64,000 nt of DNA from Tiliqua scincoides (lineage: Eukaryota; Chordata; Lepidosauria; Squamata; Scincidae), in assembly GCF_035046505.1 (NCBI RefSeq), contig NC_089825.1:1453029-1517028 (forward strand), read 5' to 3'. Position numbers and translations under genes: made by a program. The notes beneath the pieces were generated by a model. It saw nothing but the letters and a program-made list of their open reading frames with translations, was not told where the DNA came from and searched no databases. Positions within the stretch are counted from its first letter, which is position 1. Every line of letters starts with the position of its first letter. Below, piece by piece: positions 49,001 through 60,235 of the stretch.

Positions 49001-52000
49001 CCCTTCCTGCCTTGCTGGTCCTTGCAAGGCATTCTGGAGCAGGACCTGCCATTTTCTGCCATTATTCCATTCTTTTTCAAGTACCCCTAAAGGTCCTGTT
49101 GAGTGTCCCTGGGAGTACATGAATACCAGGTTGGGAACCACTGATTTACTGGTATGTTGTTTGCAGTGCACTTACTCTGATAGTGCTCACAAAAAGGTGC
49201 TGAAGACCAGAATTTAAAAAGAATAAAAATATATCTTATGATCTTTTACTATGTTTTTAATAAATTAGAGACTACAGTTCTTGGGTAACAATCAGTGGTG
49301 GGCTATTTTTCAGGATCTGGCCTCAAGTAAAATCAGACAAACTATAGTCAGACACCCCCCTAAGTTTAACTTATCCGAGGGTCATAGAAAATTCCATGAT
49401 TGTTGGCTCAAAACCTGCCCTTGACTTATCTGTGGGATTGACTTATAGGCGAGTATCTGCGGTATTTTTTTCTTGTCAGAGCTATTTTGTTGACTCCATA
49501 GAACTGATCTGATTCACTAAGGCTTAATTAGTCAGGTGGCAGCCCTAATTTAAGCATTAATAATTATGAAAGACCTGAGCTATCCCCCCCCACCTTAGTA
49601 ACTACCTCTTGACATTAAACTTGAACTTTGAATTCTGTGAGAAATTTGATCAGTAAGAGGTAGAGTGAAGGAAGCCTGTGTGTCTGTTTTGCAGGTAGTC
49701 TCTTTCTGCCACAGACGTGCAGTGGGTGGGAAGGCGGGTGAAGCAGAGCTCCCCACTGGAGTCCTTCCAAGAGCGCGGCCACATGTGAAGTGTGCAAGCT
49801 CACACAAGCAGAGTGTGTGGGATGTGAGTGCTTGCTCACCTCGGACGTGGTGGTGCTTTTCAAAGGACTCCAGTGGGGAGGCTCTGCCTCACCTACCTCC
49901 TCACTCACCGCACGTCCCTGCTTTCTACAGGAAAGCAGACTTTCAGGGCTTTTGCAGTACCTCTGTTTTTAAAAAAACCAGCACTTACCATTCTCCTTCA
50001 GAGACTGCCTCTTTTCTCAGCCTGTGATGCTGGCTCCTCTCCTTTTGAAGGATTATGTGCAGCAGAAAGGGTTGAAGGGAAGATAACTACAGAGCTGTAG
50101 TAACTCCCCAGTGCCCCACAGATGCAGCATGTGCTTTAGTGTCAACCCTCTACCTGCTACTCTTTTCAAGGATCTTGCTGAGGTCTGTAAACGTGACGGA
50201 GCGGAACGTGACGAGAAGGGTGTGGATCGGGTGTTGGGCTTGGGGAGCTCAAGGTATGTACTGCGGTGTACCTCATAATTCCTCATGCTCCTCTCAAAAG
50301 GGGGGGGTTGGGACGTCTTGTGGAGGTGTGAGGAACTGCTGGGGGAAAGATCAGCACCTGCCCGCCCACCCTGTTTGTGTTTTGCCTTAGCGGTATTGGG
50401 GAGGGGGCTGTTTTCATCTCCTCCCACCTTCTCTCTATATGTGTCTATCCCACACTGCTGGAAACATCAGTGGAACCATTTCTAGCTCTTTATTTTTTTG
50501 GCAACAAGTTTCTGATTTAGCTGCATTCAGTCGTAGAACTCTTATCTTGCTCCCTGCGTGTTTCATTGTTCAAGGTCTCCTAATTGCATTGGTCCATGTT
50601 TAGATATTTTTTCTATCACTGAGAACCTGCTTCTCAATATCCTTCCATTTCAACCCAATGTCTTTTCAGAAGTATGGGGAGCAGGATGGTGTTCTCCAAA
50701 GAAGACAAAGAAGCTGTCAAACTGGGGCTTTCGGTTTTTACAGTAAGTGACTTGTCCTTCTTGTCCTCCTGCCCCATCCGCTTTCAAGGCAATGTGAGAG
50801 TATTAGAAGCCTCTGAACATCTCTGAACGCATGTGACAAGGGCATGCGGTGGGTGGGAAGGCAGAGCGCATGGGTTGTGAGTGCTTGCACGCTTCACATG
50901 GCAGCGGTGTTTTTTGAGGGACTCCGGTGGGGAGGCTCTGCTTCACCTGCCACCCCACCAACTGCATGTCCCTGACGTGTGGGCATGTCCCATATGTGCC
51001 AATAAGTGCTTGTACAGTGTTCTCCCTCACTCCTTGCCACATGCATCTTCATTGAACACACAGAAGAAAGACTGTGCCTCTTCAACAGATATATGTCTAA
51101 TAGGATTCTTTTGGGTTGATTTTTGTTGTGTCTCCAAACCCCCAGCATCATCAAGTGGCAAGCGCTCCAGAGACTTTAACTACTAACTCAAGCAAGGAAG
51201 AAGAAGCAGAAGCAGTACAGTAAGAGTTGCGCAGCTGTCCTTTCCTGACCGTGTCTTGTGGGGCCCTCAATCAGGGTGTTCATTTCTGGGCACCTGGGTT
51301 TAGGGAGGATGTGGGCAGCCTGTGGAGAAGAAGGGTTTAGGAAGCAGAGCTGGGGATGAAAGAGAGGCCAAAGAGGCCTTGAAGAGAGAATAGGGGGTGT
51401 GAGTGTGTTCCCAGAGTCTCAGAAGAAGTAGCCAAGTTTGAGGTTGTTCGGTGGGGGAAGCAACATAACTAGAGCAGGGTCTTCCTGACTGAAAGAGTAT
51501 TTGATCAGTAAAGCCCCCTGCTTTGTGGACATCTCACGGAGGCCTTGCAGATCCCATTGGAAAACTTCTGGGGCTATAGCATGTCAGACAACAAATGAGG
51601 GAGTTGGGTGATTTAATGGCCCTCCATGTGAAAATGCACTTGCCACATTTGGGGGGAAAAAAATAGCTTTCTCCTTGATATGTTAAGTTAGAAACCTCTT
51701 TCTGATAACCAGTTTTCAATGTGGTTGTGAGGCATCTGCAGCCTGCACTGGTGCAACTGAGGGTCAGCTTTTCCAGGCAATGAACTATCAATGTAGACTG
51801 TCCATGAAATTACCTTGGTGGTGATTGCCTGATACAAGTTGGGAGTGCTCTGGATAGAAGAGATTCTACTCTCTCTTGGCTTGGATGCCTTTAAAATTGG
51901 AATTGGACAAATTCCTGGAGGAAAAATCTATCACAGGATACAAACCATGATGGGTCTATGCAACCTCCCGGTTTTAGAAGTAGGTTATCTCTGACATGCC

Positions 52001-55000
52001 AGATGCAAGGGAGGACACCAGGATGCAGGTCTTTTGTTGTCTTGTGTGCTCCCTGAGGCATCTGGTGGGCCACTGTGAGATACAAGAAGCTGGACTAGAT
52101 GGGCCTTTGGCCTGATCCAGTGGGGCTCTTCTCATGTTCTTGTGTACTCTGGAGGCTGAATATTGGAGGGTTCCTGGCCTGCTGTTCAGCTCTGTTAAGT
52201 TTCTGGACCTTGTGGTTGTGAAGAAGTACTGCTTTCTCCCTGGGGCATTTGGTGGGCCGCTGTGAGATACAGGAAGCTGGACTAGATGGGCCTATGGCCT
52301 GATCCAGTGGGGCTGTTCTTATGTTCTTATGCTTCATGCATATCATGCAGCCCCTTAAAAGACCTTGTGACATCTTTCAAGCCTCAGACCCAATCTTGAT
52401 GTCTAGGCAAGTATGCAGGACAGTCTTGACCAGATTAAACAGTTTCTTGAATGGATGTGGGAGAGGTGGATTGGACAAAATAAGAGGGAATTGGACAAAT
52501 TTCTGGAGGAGAAGTTCATTACGGGTTACAAGTTATAGTAGGTATGTGCAAGGTAGAGGTGGGCTGCCTCTGATTGCCAGATGCAGGGGAGGGCACCAGG
52601 CCACAGGTTGTGCCTGTTGTCTTGTGTGCTCCCTGGGGCATTTGGTGGGCCACTGTGAGATACAGGAAGCTGGACTAGATGGGCCCTTGGCCTGATCCAG
52701 CAGGGCTATTCTTATGTTAGGTGGCTGGTTCAAAGGCACCTTGGCAAAATCTTCCCGAATGTTGGAGAATGGGGAGGAGGAGCTTAAAAGCAGCTCTGTG
52801 GCATTGTAGCTGTCTGTGTGCAGGCAGCTCTGACATAGGGCAATGGTTCCCAACCTTTAGAAGCTCGTGGACCACTGGAGGCAAGCCCCCCCCCCCCCCC
52901 GTGGACTGTCAGACAGTATAGAGAATGGCCTGTCCACAGCCACAGCTGACACTTCAATGATTGTGGCTGTGGGCATTCCATTCTCCGCCCTCTTTGGGGG
53001 TTCATGGGAGATTGATCGCTTCCAGTGTCTCGCCGTGCAAGGAAAGGTTTGTTTTTTTCCTGAGACCTCACGGACCACTTCTCAGAGTCTTGCAGACCAT
53101 CTGTGGTCTCTGGACCACAGGTTGGGAAACAGTGACATAGGGGAAGTTTCACGTAGTGTTACAACAATAGTACAGGCTCATCAGGTCTGTATTGGAAACT
53201 TGCCTACGGCTTGGGATTGGTGCTTTGTTTCTTGAAGATGACCAGATTCTGACTTGAGTTGGCCTTCATAGAAGAATATGCGAGAGGGAAAGATTGCCCA
53301 TTTCTCTATAACCCTGCAGGCCAGAGGTTGGCAAGAAGTCCAGAAAGAAGGAGAAGAAAAAGAAGCACAAGAAAGAGAAGAAAAAGGAGAGAGAGAAAAA
53401 GAAAAAGCGAACTGCTCCCTCTTCGGCCTCTTCCTCTCCAGACGACAGAGAAAGGTGCCTCCATCGGTTATATTTGTGGGTCTTCATGGTGTTTATGTCT
53501 CGCGATCTGGTTCAGGTGCTAACCCAACCTGAAGATCTTTGCCACCATTTCCTGTATTGGCCAACTGTGTGTGTCCGTGGGGGGGGGGGGTTTCAAGCAC
53601 TCGTAGAGACCACTTCTCACTGAATGAGTCTGGCCATCTGCATGGTCTAAGCATCTGTGTGCAGTCACCTGCATTGTGTGTCATGGTTCAGGGGCAGGTG
53701 TGTATATGTGTATCTACTTGCTCTTCTGGGTGCAGGGTTTTGGACATGGACAAGAGGCTCAACAAGGCTGGTGACTGGTCCCCTACTTTGGGGTAGTGGG
53801 GGGTTGTTCAGTTATAGGGGAGGTGTACTTTGCACATGCTTGAAGCCTGGTGAGTGTATGAAGCTGCTGTGTATTGAGTCAGAGCCTTGTTCCATCTACG
53901 TAGTAGAGGTCTCTTAGTATTGTCTGTGATGATTGGTGATAATTGATTGATGATTGGCGTTCCAAAGTTCCAGAAAGAAGTTGTCCCTGCCCCCCAACCC
54001 CACCCCACCTAGAGATTCCAGGGGTTGAGCCTTGGGGCTTTCTGCATGCAGTGCATGTGCTTTGCCTCTGAGCTATGTCCCCACTGGTGAATGCTCAGTG
54101 TGAATGTGGTATGAGTTTCTTCAAGAGCAGTGTCTGATCTGTGCAGCTGCTCGGTTAAAATTACGCTCCGCTAGTAGCTGAATGTGTGAAGTTGGTTGGT
54201 TGAAAAGCATGCTCTGTTGGGCTGATGAGGGTCCTGTCCAAGCTGTTGGATCTGTGGTTGTCTGTTCATACATGAATGCCATCTGGGGCGGGGGAGTGTG
54301 GTGGAGAAAGCAGAACAAGTCCCCATCCTTCAGAAGATTTATGTGCATGTTGGCAGGCGTCATAGTAGCTAAATAAAGAGTTGGAGTAACCCTGGGTGTG
54401 TTGTGTGTTTACCATTAACAAGACCTGCAAGTCTTTTCTTAAGTGCATTTTCAACCGTTGAACACAGGAGTGCGCTGTGGGCATCTAATCGTCTGCTTCA
54501 AAGGTTTTGAGCTGATCCTGCAGCTGCATTTTGGCATCAAACCTGGCAGAATGTGCAGGGGCTGTGGGCTTTTCTCCTCCCTTCTGGATCTGTGTCTAGC
54601 ATGGAGCAAATGCCATCTGGCCATCTTTGCAGATATCTAGCTGAGCAAACTGAGTGCCAGGCCTGCAGAGGCTGTTGTATCTCCTTACTTTGGAAACTTT
54701 CAGGCAAGCATCCACTGGGCATTTGTGTACTCTGAGGACCAAACTATGTTTGCCTAAATGCCTTTGTGACAGCTGTGCAACCAGAAGCATCTCTGCTGTC
54801 ACAGGAAACAGTTGTGGGGGGACCTGATCCTCCCTGACACCACGGTCCTGATCAGGGACCTTTAACTCTTTAGCCATTTCCCTGCTGAAAATTGTCCTCA
54901 AAGCAGCTGCTTGCAGCAAACAGCCGCAGAGAGAGGAGTCATTTTTCTCAAGGCAAACGACTTGAGGGCAAAGAGGGGATCGCCCCTTCCTTCCCATGTG

Positions 55001-55721
55001 CCGGGAAGGATTGTCCCCATCCCCTGTTTGTGAAAGGCTCTTCCAGCAGGCTGAGTCTTTAAAGGGCACTTAAGGTGAATGCATGATTTGGCCCTCCGAG
55101 TCTCCATTTTATCTCTCTGCAGAGTTTTCTGGCCTGAAGGCTGTGGGGAGAGGATATAATTTCACTGCAGAAGCAACAGGGCTCTGTGTGTGGGCTGCCT
55201 ATTTTAGTGCAAGCTGTTGGGAGCCACTGGGGTGCTCTGCCTGTCAGGAAAAGTGGCTGCGTCCTTTGAAGATGGCCTGGGACAGTGCCCTTGCTGGGCC
55301 CCTGCCCTTTTCTTTGCTCCCCTGGGAACTGCCGGGCGTTCTGATGAGCTGACCCGGTCTCTTCTCTGCTTGCAGAAAAAGGCGACCCACCTCACCTCCC
55401 GAGCACCATCCATCATCCTCCCAGCGGGCCGGAGCCAGCCACCCTGACAGCCATTCATCCCCTGCCCGAGAACAGAAAGCCCCCAGCAGGCGGCACTGCA
55501 GCCCGACCTCTTCCCGCAGCGCTGAGGAACGGGCCCCCTGTGGCCGGTCAGCAGCCAAGATACGGCCTCCCAGGCTTGGGCGGAGGGAGTGGCGAAGCGG
55601 CAGTGACAGCAGGCCCCCCCCTCCCAGAGGCAAGGGCCCAGAAGGCCAGAGGAGGAGGAGAAGCAGGTCCCCCACAGCACACAGGACCAAGAGGAGGCAC
55701 GACACGGACTCTGATGACTGA
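45960..55721 (+). CDS. MMTAG2: Multiple myeloma tumor-associated protein 2 homolog, complete gene, 8 coding exons
   Basis: Orthologue of human C1orf35/MMTAG2, a probably nuclear protein of poorly known biochemical function. Exons are 45960-46053, 46632-46782, 47242-47287, 50171-50253, 50670-50742, 51146-51219, 53320-53454 and 55376-55721. All introns are GT-AG and the phases agree, giving 1002 nt including the stop, or 333 aa (human 263). The N-terminal family domain is nearly identical to human: [20 protein letters not shown], then [20 protein letters not shown] and [14 protein letters not shown]. The middle contains [19 protein letters not shown]. The C-terminal half is low complexity: a Lys/Glu coiled stretch (exon 7), then an Arg/Ser/Pro-rich tail ending RRHDTDSDD. 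The extra length over human lies mainly in the last exon. Such tails are typical of splicing-linked proteins, but a role in splicing is only an inference. Confidence 0.95.
46632..46782 (+). CDS. MMTAG2: MMTAG2 coding exon 2
   Basis: The acceptor is GATGTGCAG and the donor GCCTT|GTAAGT. It encodes [20 protein letters not shown] and [20 protein letters not shown] through EAMMAA. It is the core of the conserved domain. Confidence 0.96.
47242..47287 (+). CDS. MMTAG2: MMTAG2 coding exon 3
   Basis: A 46-nt exon with acceptor TTTCTTTTCAG and donor AAAGAG|GTATCT. It encodes [16 protein letters not shown] (first codon split), nearly identical to human. Confidence 0.95.
47806..48092 (-). repeat. CR1 LINE 3' end, young
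   Basis: Antisense: AAGAACATAAGAACAGCCCC, ATCTAGTCCAGCTTCCTGTA, AGGAGGTTGCGCATACACAT and GCCATCACCACATCCTC. Very like the copies at 25380 and 56912. In MMTAG2 intron 3. Confidence 0.9.
48645..49143. mobile_element. hAT-like element
   Basis: CAGTGGTTCCCACCGTTTTT at left, CCAGGTTGGGAACCACTG at right, inverted. No TSD left (TTCTCCTG versus ATTTACTG). Confidence 0.7.
49710..49920. mobile_element. hAT-like MITE family B with 8-bp TSD
   Basis: CACAGACGTGCAGTGGGTGG at left and CACTCACCGCACGTCCCTG at right. Inverted CTCCCCACTGGAGTCCTT and AAGGACTCCAGTGGGGAG inside. CTTTCTGC (49702-49709) and CTTTCTAC (49921-49928) differ by one base. In MMTAG2 intron 3. Confidence 0.88.
50171..50253 (+). CDS. MMTAG2: MMTAG2 coding exon 4
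   Basis: The acceptor is CTCTTTTCAAG, with A where pyrimidine-C is usual before AG. The donor is TCAAG|GTATGT. It encodes [20 protein letters not shown] and VLGLGSS, matching human DFAEVCKREGG..EEKGVDR. Confidence 0.93.
50670..50742 (+). CDS. MMTAG2: MMTAG2 coding exon 5
   Basis: The acceptor is TGTCTTTTCAG and the donor TTTACA|GTAAGT. It encodes [20 protein letters not shown] and LSVFT. Confidence 0.95.
50837..50974. repeat. hAT-like MITE family B, short copy
   Basis: CAAGGGCATGCGGTGGGTGG at left, CCAACTGCATGTCCCTG at right. Carries one GGTTGTGAGTGCTTGCACGC monomer. Flanks GCATGTGA and ACGTGTGG are weakly alike. Confidence 0.75.
51146..51219 (+). CDS. MMTAG2: MMTAG2 coding exon 6
   Basis: The acceptor is AAACCCCCAG and the donor GTACA|GTAAGA. 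It encodes [20 protein letters not shown] and AEAV plus two bases. It starts in phase 0 and ends in phase 2. This linker diverges from human. Confidence 0.88.
51870..52143 (+). repeat. CR1 LINE 3' end
   Basis: TTGGATGCCTTTAAAATTGG, CAAACCATGATGGGTCTATG, GATGGGCCTTTGGCCTGATC, TCTTCTCATGTTCTTGTG. Confidence 0.85.
52236..52333 (+). repeat. CR1 LINE 3' tail, young
   Basis: CTCCCTGGGGCATTTGGTGG, GATGGGCCTATGGCCTGATC, GTTCTTATGTTCTTATG. The octamer repeat at the end is the CR1 terminus. Confidence 0.9.
52455..52717 (+). repeat. CR1 LINE 3' end
   Basis: TTGGACAAATTTCTGGAGGA, GATTGCCAGATGCAGGGGAG, GGCCTGATCCAGCAGGGCTA. The third CR1 tail within 850 bp in MMTAG2 intron 6, all on the plus strand. Confidence 0.87.
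52845..53142. repeat. hAT-like repeat
   Basis: ATGGTTCCCAACCTTTAGAA at left, CCACAGGTTGGGAAACAGTG at right, inverted. GTGGACCACTGG and GGACCACTTCTCAG are internal counterparts. A C-tract of about 14 at 52887. Confidence 0.65.
53320..53454 (+). CDS. MMTAG2: MMTAG2 coding exon 7 (lysine-rich)
   Basis: The acceptor is AACCCTGCAG and the donor GAAAG|GTGCCT. It encodes [20 protein letters not shown] and then [25 protein letters not shown] in frame. A long Lys/Glu run predicts a highly charged helix or nuclear localisation segment, as in human. Confidence 0.93.
53860..54085 (-). repeat. tRNA-derived SINE (Ala-like head), antisense
   Basis: GTGTATTGAGTCAGAGCCTT, TTCCATCTACGTAGTAGAGG, GGGGTTGAGCCTTGGGGCTT, TGCTTTGCCTCTGAGCTATG. 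In MMTAG2 intron 7. Confidence 0.7.
54086..55375 (+). other. MMTAG2 intron 7, rest
   Basis: No exon or repeat recognised. The overlapping ORFs here (for example 157 codons on the minus strand at 54596-55069) have no domain that I recognise. Confidence 0.3.
55376..55721 (+). CDS. MMTAG2: MMTAG2 coding exon 8 and stop (Arg/Ser-rich tail)
   Basis: The acceptor is TGCTTGCAG. It encodes an R/S/P-rich tail from [17 protein letters not shown] to RRHDTDSDD, with TGA at 55719-55721. Two segments look RS-like ([16 protein letters not shown]). It is longer than the human tail and very GC-rich. Confidence 0.93.
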
Positions 55722-55898
55722 AGCATCATTGGGAGCCTTTGTTTTAAAATAATCTCTTCCTGTTTACCTGCTGGGTCTGATTCTTAGTTGGTGCAGGCAT
55801 CTGAGTTATTTGTCTTTTTCTGGAGTCTAGTTTCTATCTGCCTATTGCCAATTTGCTCCATTATTCGGGAGGAGGAATGGCAGGAAGGACGCTCTTTA

Positions 55899-55904
55899 AT
55901 TAAA
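55899..55904 (+). terminator. Candidate MMTAG2 polyadenylation signal
   Basis: ATTAAA 178 bases after the MMTAG2 stop. It is the first canonical-type signal downstream. Confidence 0.45.
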
Positions 55905-56911
55905 TATTTGTACTTAACTGCTTTTATGAGAGAGAGCAGAGTAGCTACAATACTTCCTGGGCAGACCCACCCTAACTTGCGCTGGGAGGCTGGCAGGCCT
56001 GCCCCCTATCCAACGTAAGGTTGGGGCCAAAAGCGGCTCAGCCCAGGGCAAGGAAAATCACTCCCCTGGGTAAAGTCACAGCAGCCCCAATGGGGCTACT
56101 TGGATCTGCGCCACCTAAAGAGGTGGCACAGATCCAGGCTGCCCAGTAACAAGGTTAGGATCTGGCACAAGTGCAGGCTCCTGGCCCCTCACCCTGTCCA
56201 CCCACCACCCACCCACGGAGCCACCTGCTGCTCGCCCTCCCCTACGCTTCCCTGCCCTGAAACACATCCCTCCAGACCCCCCCTGCACCACCCTGGAAAG
56301 ATTGGTGCAAACGTACTGGTCCTGGGGCTTGCTCCGGCATGGGAAAGCTGGCACTCGTCCTCACATCAGCCTCCCCGACTCACAAGTCGTTGCAGATGTG
56401 CCTTAAGGCACATTTACAACAATACTGGGCCAGCACAAGGGACTTGAGCCAGCCCATGCCCATGTTAGGATTGCGCCCTAAGACACATAGTGAGGTAATA
56501 TGGCTTTTGTTAAAACAACAGGCAAACTTTTGAGTTGAACAGAATTTTCTTACCATTTAAAATACTGTTTTTAAATGAAAAATGACAGCTACCTGAAATA
56601 GCTCAAGTGTGTGTAACACTTTCGCTGAAAATTAATTAAAAAGTAGACATATGCTCTCTCTCTAATTTGCTGTGAGGCTGTTCTGTCTATGAGCTGGGCC
56701 AGACATGTCTCTTCTCATCATATAATTAGGCTTTGTTAACTTGCAAGGTTGTGGTTCTTACTTTACAGGTCCATGAAGCTGTGCAGACCAGGATTCAGCC
56801 ACCCGATTTCCTCTGGCTTATGCAGTGGGGTCCCGCAAGCATCACAGCAGGGTGTCTTCCTGCAAGTTCTTGCGATGATGACAGTGTGTGCTTTCTTGGG
56901 TCATAGCACAT
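55905..56911. other. Intergenic, with a 16-bp hairpin
   Basis: At 56101-56136 TGGATCTGCGCCACCT is followed after 4 nt by AGGTGGCACAGATCCA (15 of 16 pairs). The surrounding 55970-56480 ends GTTAGGATTGCGCCCT and looks like another member or relative of the second palindromic repeat family. Confidence 0.5.
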
Positions 56912-57085
56912 CATAAGAACAGCCCCACTGGATCAGGCCATAGGCCCATCTAGTCCAGCTTCCTGTATCTCACAGCGGCCCCACCAAATGCCCCAGGGAG
57001 CACACCAGATCACAAGAGACCTCATTCTGGCACCCTCCCTTGCATCTGGCATTCTGACATAGCCCATTTCTAAAATCATGCTCCT
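56912..57085 (-). repeat. CR1 LINE 3' end
   Basis: Antisense: CATAAGAACAGCCCCACTGG, GCGGCCCCACCAAATGCCCC, GACATAGCCCATTTCTAAAA. Confidence 0.9.
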
Positions 57086-57103
57086 AATGAGATGGGTTCC
57101 AAC

Positions 57104-57310
57104 CAGAGGTGTAGCTAGAGGGGGTGCAAAGCAATAAGTTTTGCAGGGAGTCTCACCCTGGCATGCAAGCGGCCCCTCCCCTTCGGAGCCATTCCTGGCA
57201 GTGGGAGTAAAATGGAGACATTTGCCTTGACGGCCCATGTGCTGCATTTGCATCTGTTTTTTGATGCTCCCTGCAGCACTTAGTGCTTTCTGCCTCTAGC
57301 TATGCTGCAG
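57104..57310. mobile_element. hAT-like MITE family A
   Basis: CAGAGGTGTAGCTAGAGGGG and GTGCAAAGCAATAAGTTTTG at left, CTCCCTGCAGCACTTAGTGC and CTCTAGCTATGCTGCAG at right. No TSD remains. It begins 18 bp after a CR1 copy. Confidence 0.75.
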
Positions 57311-60135
57311 TGATAGGACTGCAGTTTAAGTGGGACACTTCAGGACCGCCCTCTCCCAGGCTGAATTCTGAACTTGCACAATGGGAGCAGTGATATCAAG
57401 AGGAGCAGGAAGTAGGTGCAGAACCTGGTTGCTTAGGAAAAGTGGTCAGTGGGTCGCAAATGACTCTTCCCTTATTGAAAAACACAACATCTCTTTACTG
57501 GGGCAAACAAACATTGTTGCATTTAGGTGGAAGGAGATTGGTACCTGTTCCTGGTGCACTGGGTAGCTCTGCTACCTAGGTGGGACGCTTGTTTTAGGAG
57601 GACAATAGATTTTTTTTTCTTTTTTAAATTGCTGGATTGCTTTACAATGGGATGCCCCCAGGGCCATAAATGCATGTCATGAGCCTTTCTTTAAAACATA
57701 TTTCTGGCTCCATTGTGGGGCTCTTGGGGCCTGAGTTTCCTGCTGTAAGCAAGAAAGGAAATGGAAAAATATCCCCTTGAAGGGAAAACAACTCCTCTAT
57801 AACCTTGCACACAATAAAGGGGAGAGAGGAGGGCCCTCTCACCTATGTGTTAAGTAGGGGGAGGGGGAGCCATGAGAAATGAAGCTTTACAAGCCTTGCT
57901 GGTGTGCTGGAAGTCCTGGGCAGGGAGCCTGGGCAAGGAGGGGCAGGAAAAGGAAACCGTCACTGAAATCGGAGCGCTGTAAAAGAACAAAACAGAACCG
58001 CCCACTTCAGAAACCGGGTGCTGAAGGTGGATCTGCTGTTATGGTTTTCTGGGCCCATCCAGTAGAGCTAGAGGCATGCCCCTGTGCAAGGATTTGCATT
58101 GGAGTGTATAAGCCTAGCATAAACAGGTGCTGTGTGCATGCTTGGCTCCTGGCTACACCTGTATAGCCCTGGTGAGACCATTGCTGATAATGCTGAGGAA
58201 AGGAGCAGAATCCCCCCTGGATTCTGGATCCCCCCTGGAGTCACACATGGACAGCCATGCGTGCACACACAGGACGCCAGAGATCTGCACGTGAATGCCA
58301 GCTTCCAACAGCAATGCAGCTGGGGCTCCTGCATCTCTCTCTGTGTTAACTGGCTGCAAATCACTCTTGGCATTGATCAAGCACCTGCCCAACTGACAAT
58401 CTTTTGCGGAGTGTGATTAACTCTTTTAGCCAACTGCTGCCCAGAAGGGTCCAGGCAAAGCATTCTGGTCTCCTCCCAGAGCTGACAGGAAGTGGTGATG
58501 ACTTCATTTCATCACACACACACACGCACACCCCCCCCCTTGCAATCTCTATTCTTGGCATAAATCATGCACAGGTACTTTGTGCAGCTGAAAGGTCAGG
58601 AAGTGGTTCTGTCCAGGCAAAGGCCTCGCTCACTTCCAAAGGGTGGGATTTTCTGCAGCCCTTGCCCTTGTCAGTGATGGACTAATGAGTCCACCTCCCC
58701 CTCTGGGGGTGGGGGTGGGGGGGCAGGCAGGTCTGAAAGGAAGACTTGTACTTTCAGGTGACCAGCCCCACCTTCCTGAGGTGAGTCAGGGCTAGCAGTT
58801 AATAAAGTTGCTTGCGAGAGAACATGCAGAAAGGGAGGTGCCTCCATGTTATCCATTCCCATCTGAGTCCTGACCAAGGTAGTCAGCATGCCTCCAGGTA
58901 AGCCCCTGCTACCGTGGCTGCTAATCATGTATCACCAGCCCGCGTCGTCATTCTTCAGCTCTCTCTCTAGGATCTCTAGAAGTGAAATCTCTGATTTCTT
59001 TATCCCTGACTGCATTTTTAGCTTAATATTTGAATGAAAGGCAGTGCAGGGATTTGTAACAGATGTCAGTTTCCAAGCAGTGAATTGATGCGGCTGGACT
59101 CTTATCAGTGCTTGGGAGTGGCCATCCAAGCACCTTATTTATGTTAAAAATATGATAGCCCGTCTTTCCAATTCAGAAAAACTATGCTCAAGGTGGCTGA
59201 CCTCTGAACCTGGATAGCAGACTGTCTGAAAAGAACTTAAAGCCTCTTAGCTTCCTAATCGGCAGAGGACAGCCTATTGGAGAGCAAACAAATGCAGCAA
59301 GCAGAGCAGAGGCCCTGACAATATAAAATAGTTGGAGCAATTTGGTCTCACCAAAGGATTCTTGCTACGTGAGCTGGGATGTTGCATGGATGGGTTTATT
59401 TTTGTCTGCAAAGTGTGGATCAAGAGGGGAGCATCTCAGGCCGTTCCCAGGTCACAACAATGACCATGGGGGGACAGATTGAGGGCTAACCTCTGTCTAT
59501 GATTGCCAGCTACTGTTGACGCCCAAGCCAAACAGCTGGAGAGGCCTGTTGGCAGCAAACCTGTTGAGTCCTCTCCTTGTCATTGACTCCCTGTTGGAAG
59601 CTTCGGAGAATGAAGTAATAGTTGGGGAGCCCCACAGCCATGGGCAATGTCTATTCCTTGCCCCATACTTTGAATGTCAGCCAGATAGCTTAATTTGTAG
59701 AGTTTTCCTGAATCTGACAACCCCTAATTATCTTCATTTCCTTTTCTCTCTCTCTATGGCAATAGGTCACTCCTCAGGCAGAGGAGATTAACCTGTGATC
59801 ATACATCATCACTAGGCAAGAGAGATCCCCTCACCCCATTCTTCCTTCCTTCTGCACATGGGAACAGACGCTCAGGGCTTGGTCTGTACACATGCAGCAG
59901 AAGGAGGGGAGAGAATGAACTGCCATGACTTCTGGCCGCGGGGGGGGGGGGGATGCTCTTTTCTTTTGAATTGTGAAAGCCTGAAAAAAAAAAACACAGT
60001 ACCACAATTTTTTCACAAACACAAAAATACTTTAAAAGGTGCAAAAAGTTATATAAGGTTTTAATTATATGCATAATTTCAATAAGAAACAAAGACTCAT
60101 TTCTGGTGCAATTATCTTGCTGGAGTTTTGCAGGA
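57311..60135. other. Intergenic stretch, nothing firm
   Basis: No host exon recognised. A short CA run at 58516-58530, a C-tract at 58531, a G-rich run near 58706-58721, and a G-tract of about 13 at 59940-59952. Confidence 0.35.
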
Positions 60136-60235
60136 CAGAAGAAAAAACCTGCTGACTCCCTCCAAAGGCCCATCTAGTCCAGCATCCTGTCTCTTGCCAG
60201 TCCACAAGCAAGAGAGAGGCATAGTTCCAGGCTCT
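60136..60235 (-). repeat. CR1-like tail remnant
   Basis: CAAAGGCCCATCTAGTCCAG and CATCCTGTCTCTTGCCAGTC match the antisense CR1 tail in part. Confidence 0.45.

Noticed and set aside
54596-55069. A minus-strand ORF of 157 codons in MMTAG2 intron 7
   Set aside because: No domain recognised, no splice context, and it lies antisense in an intron.
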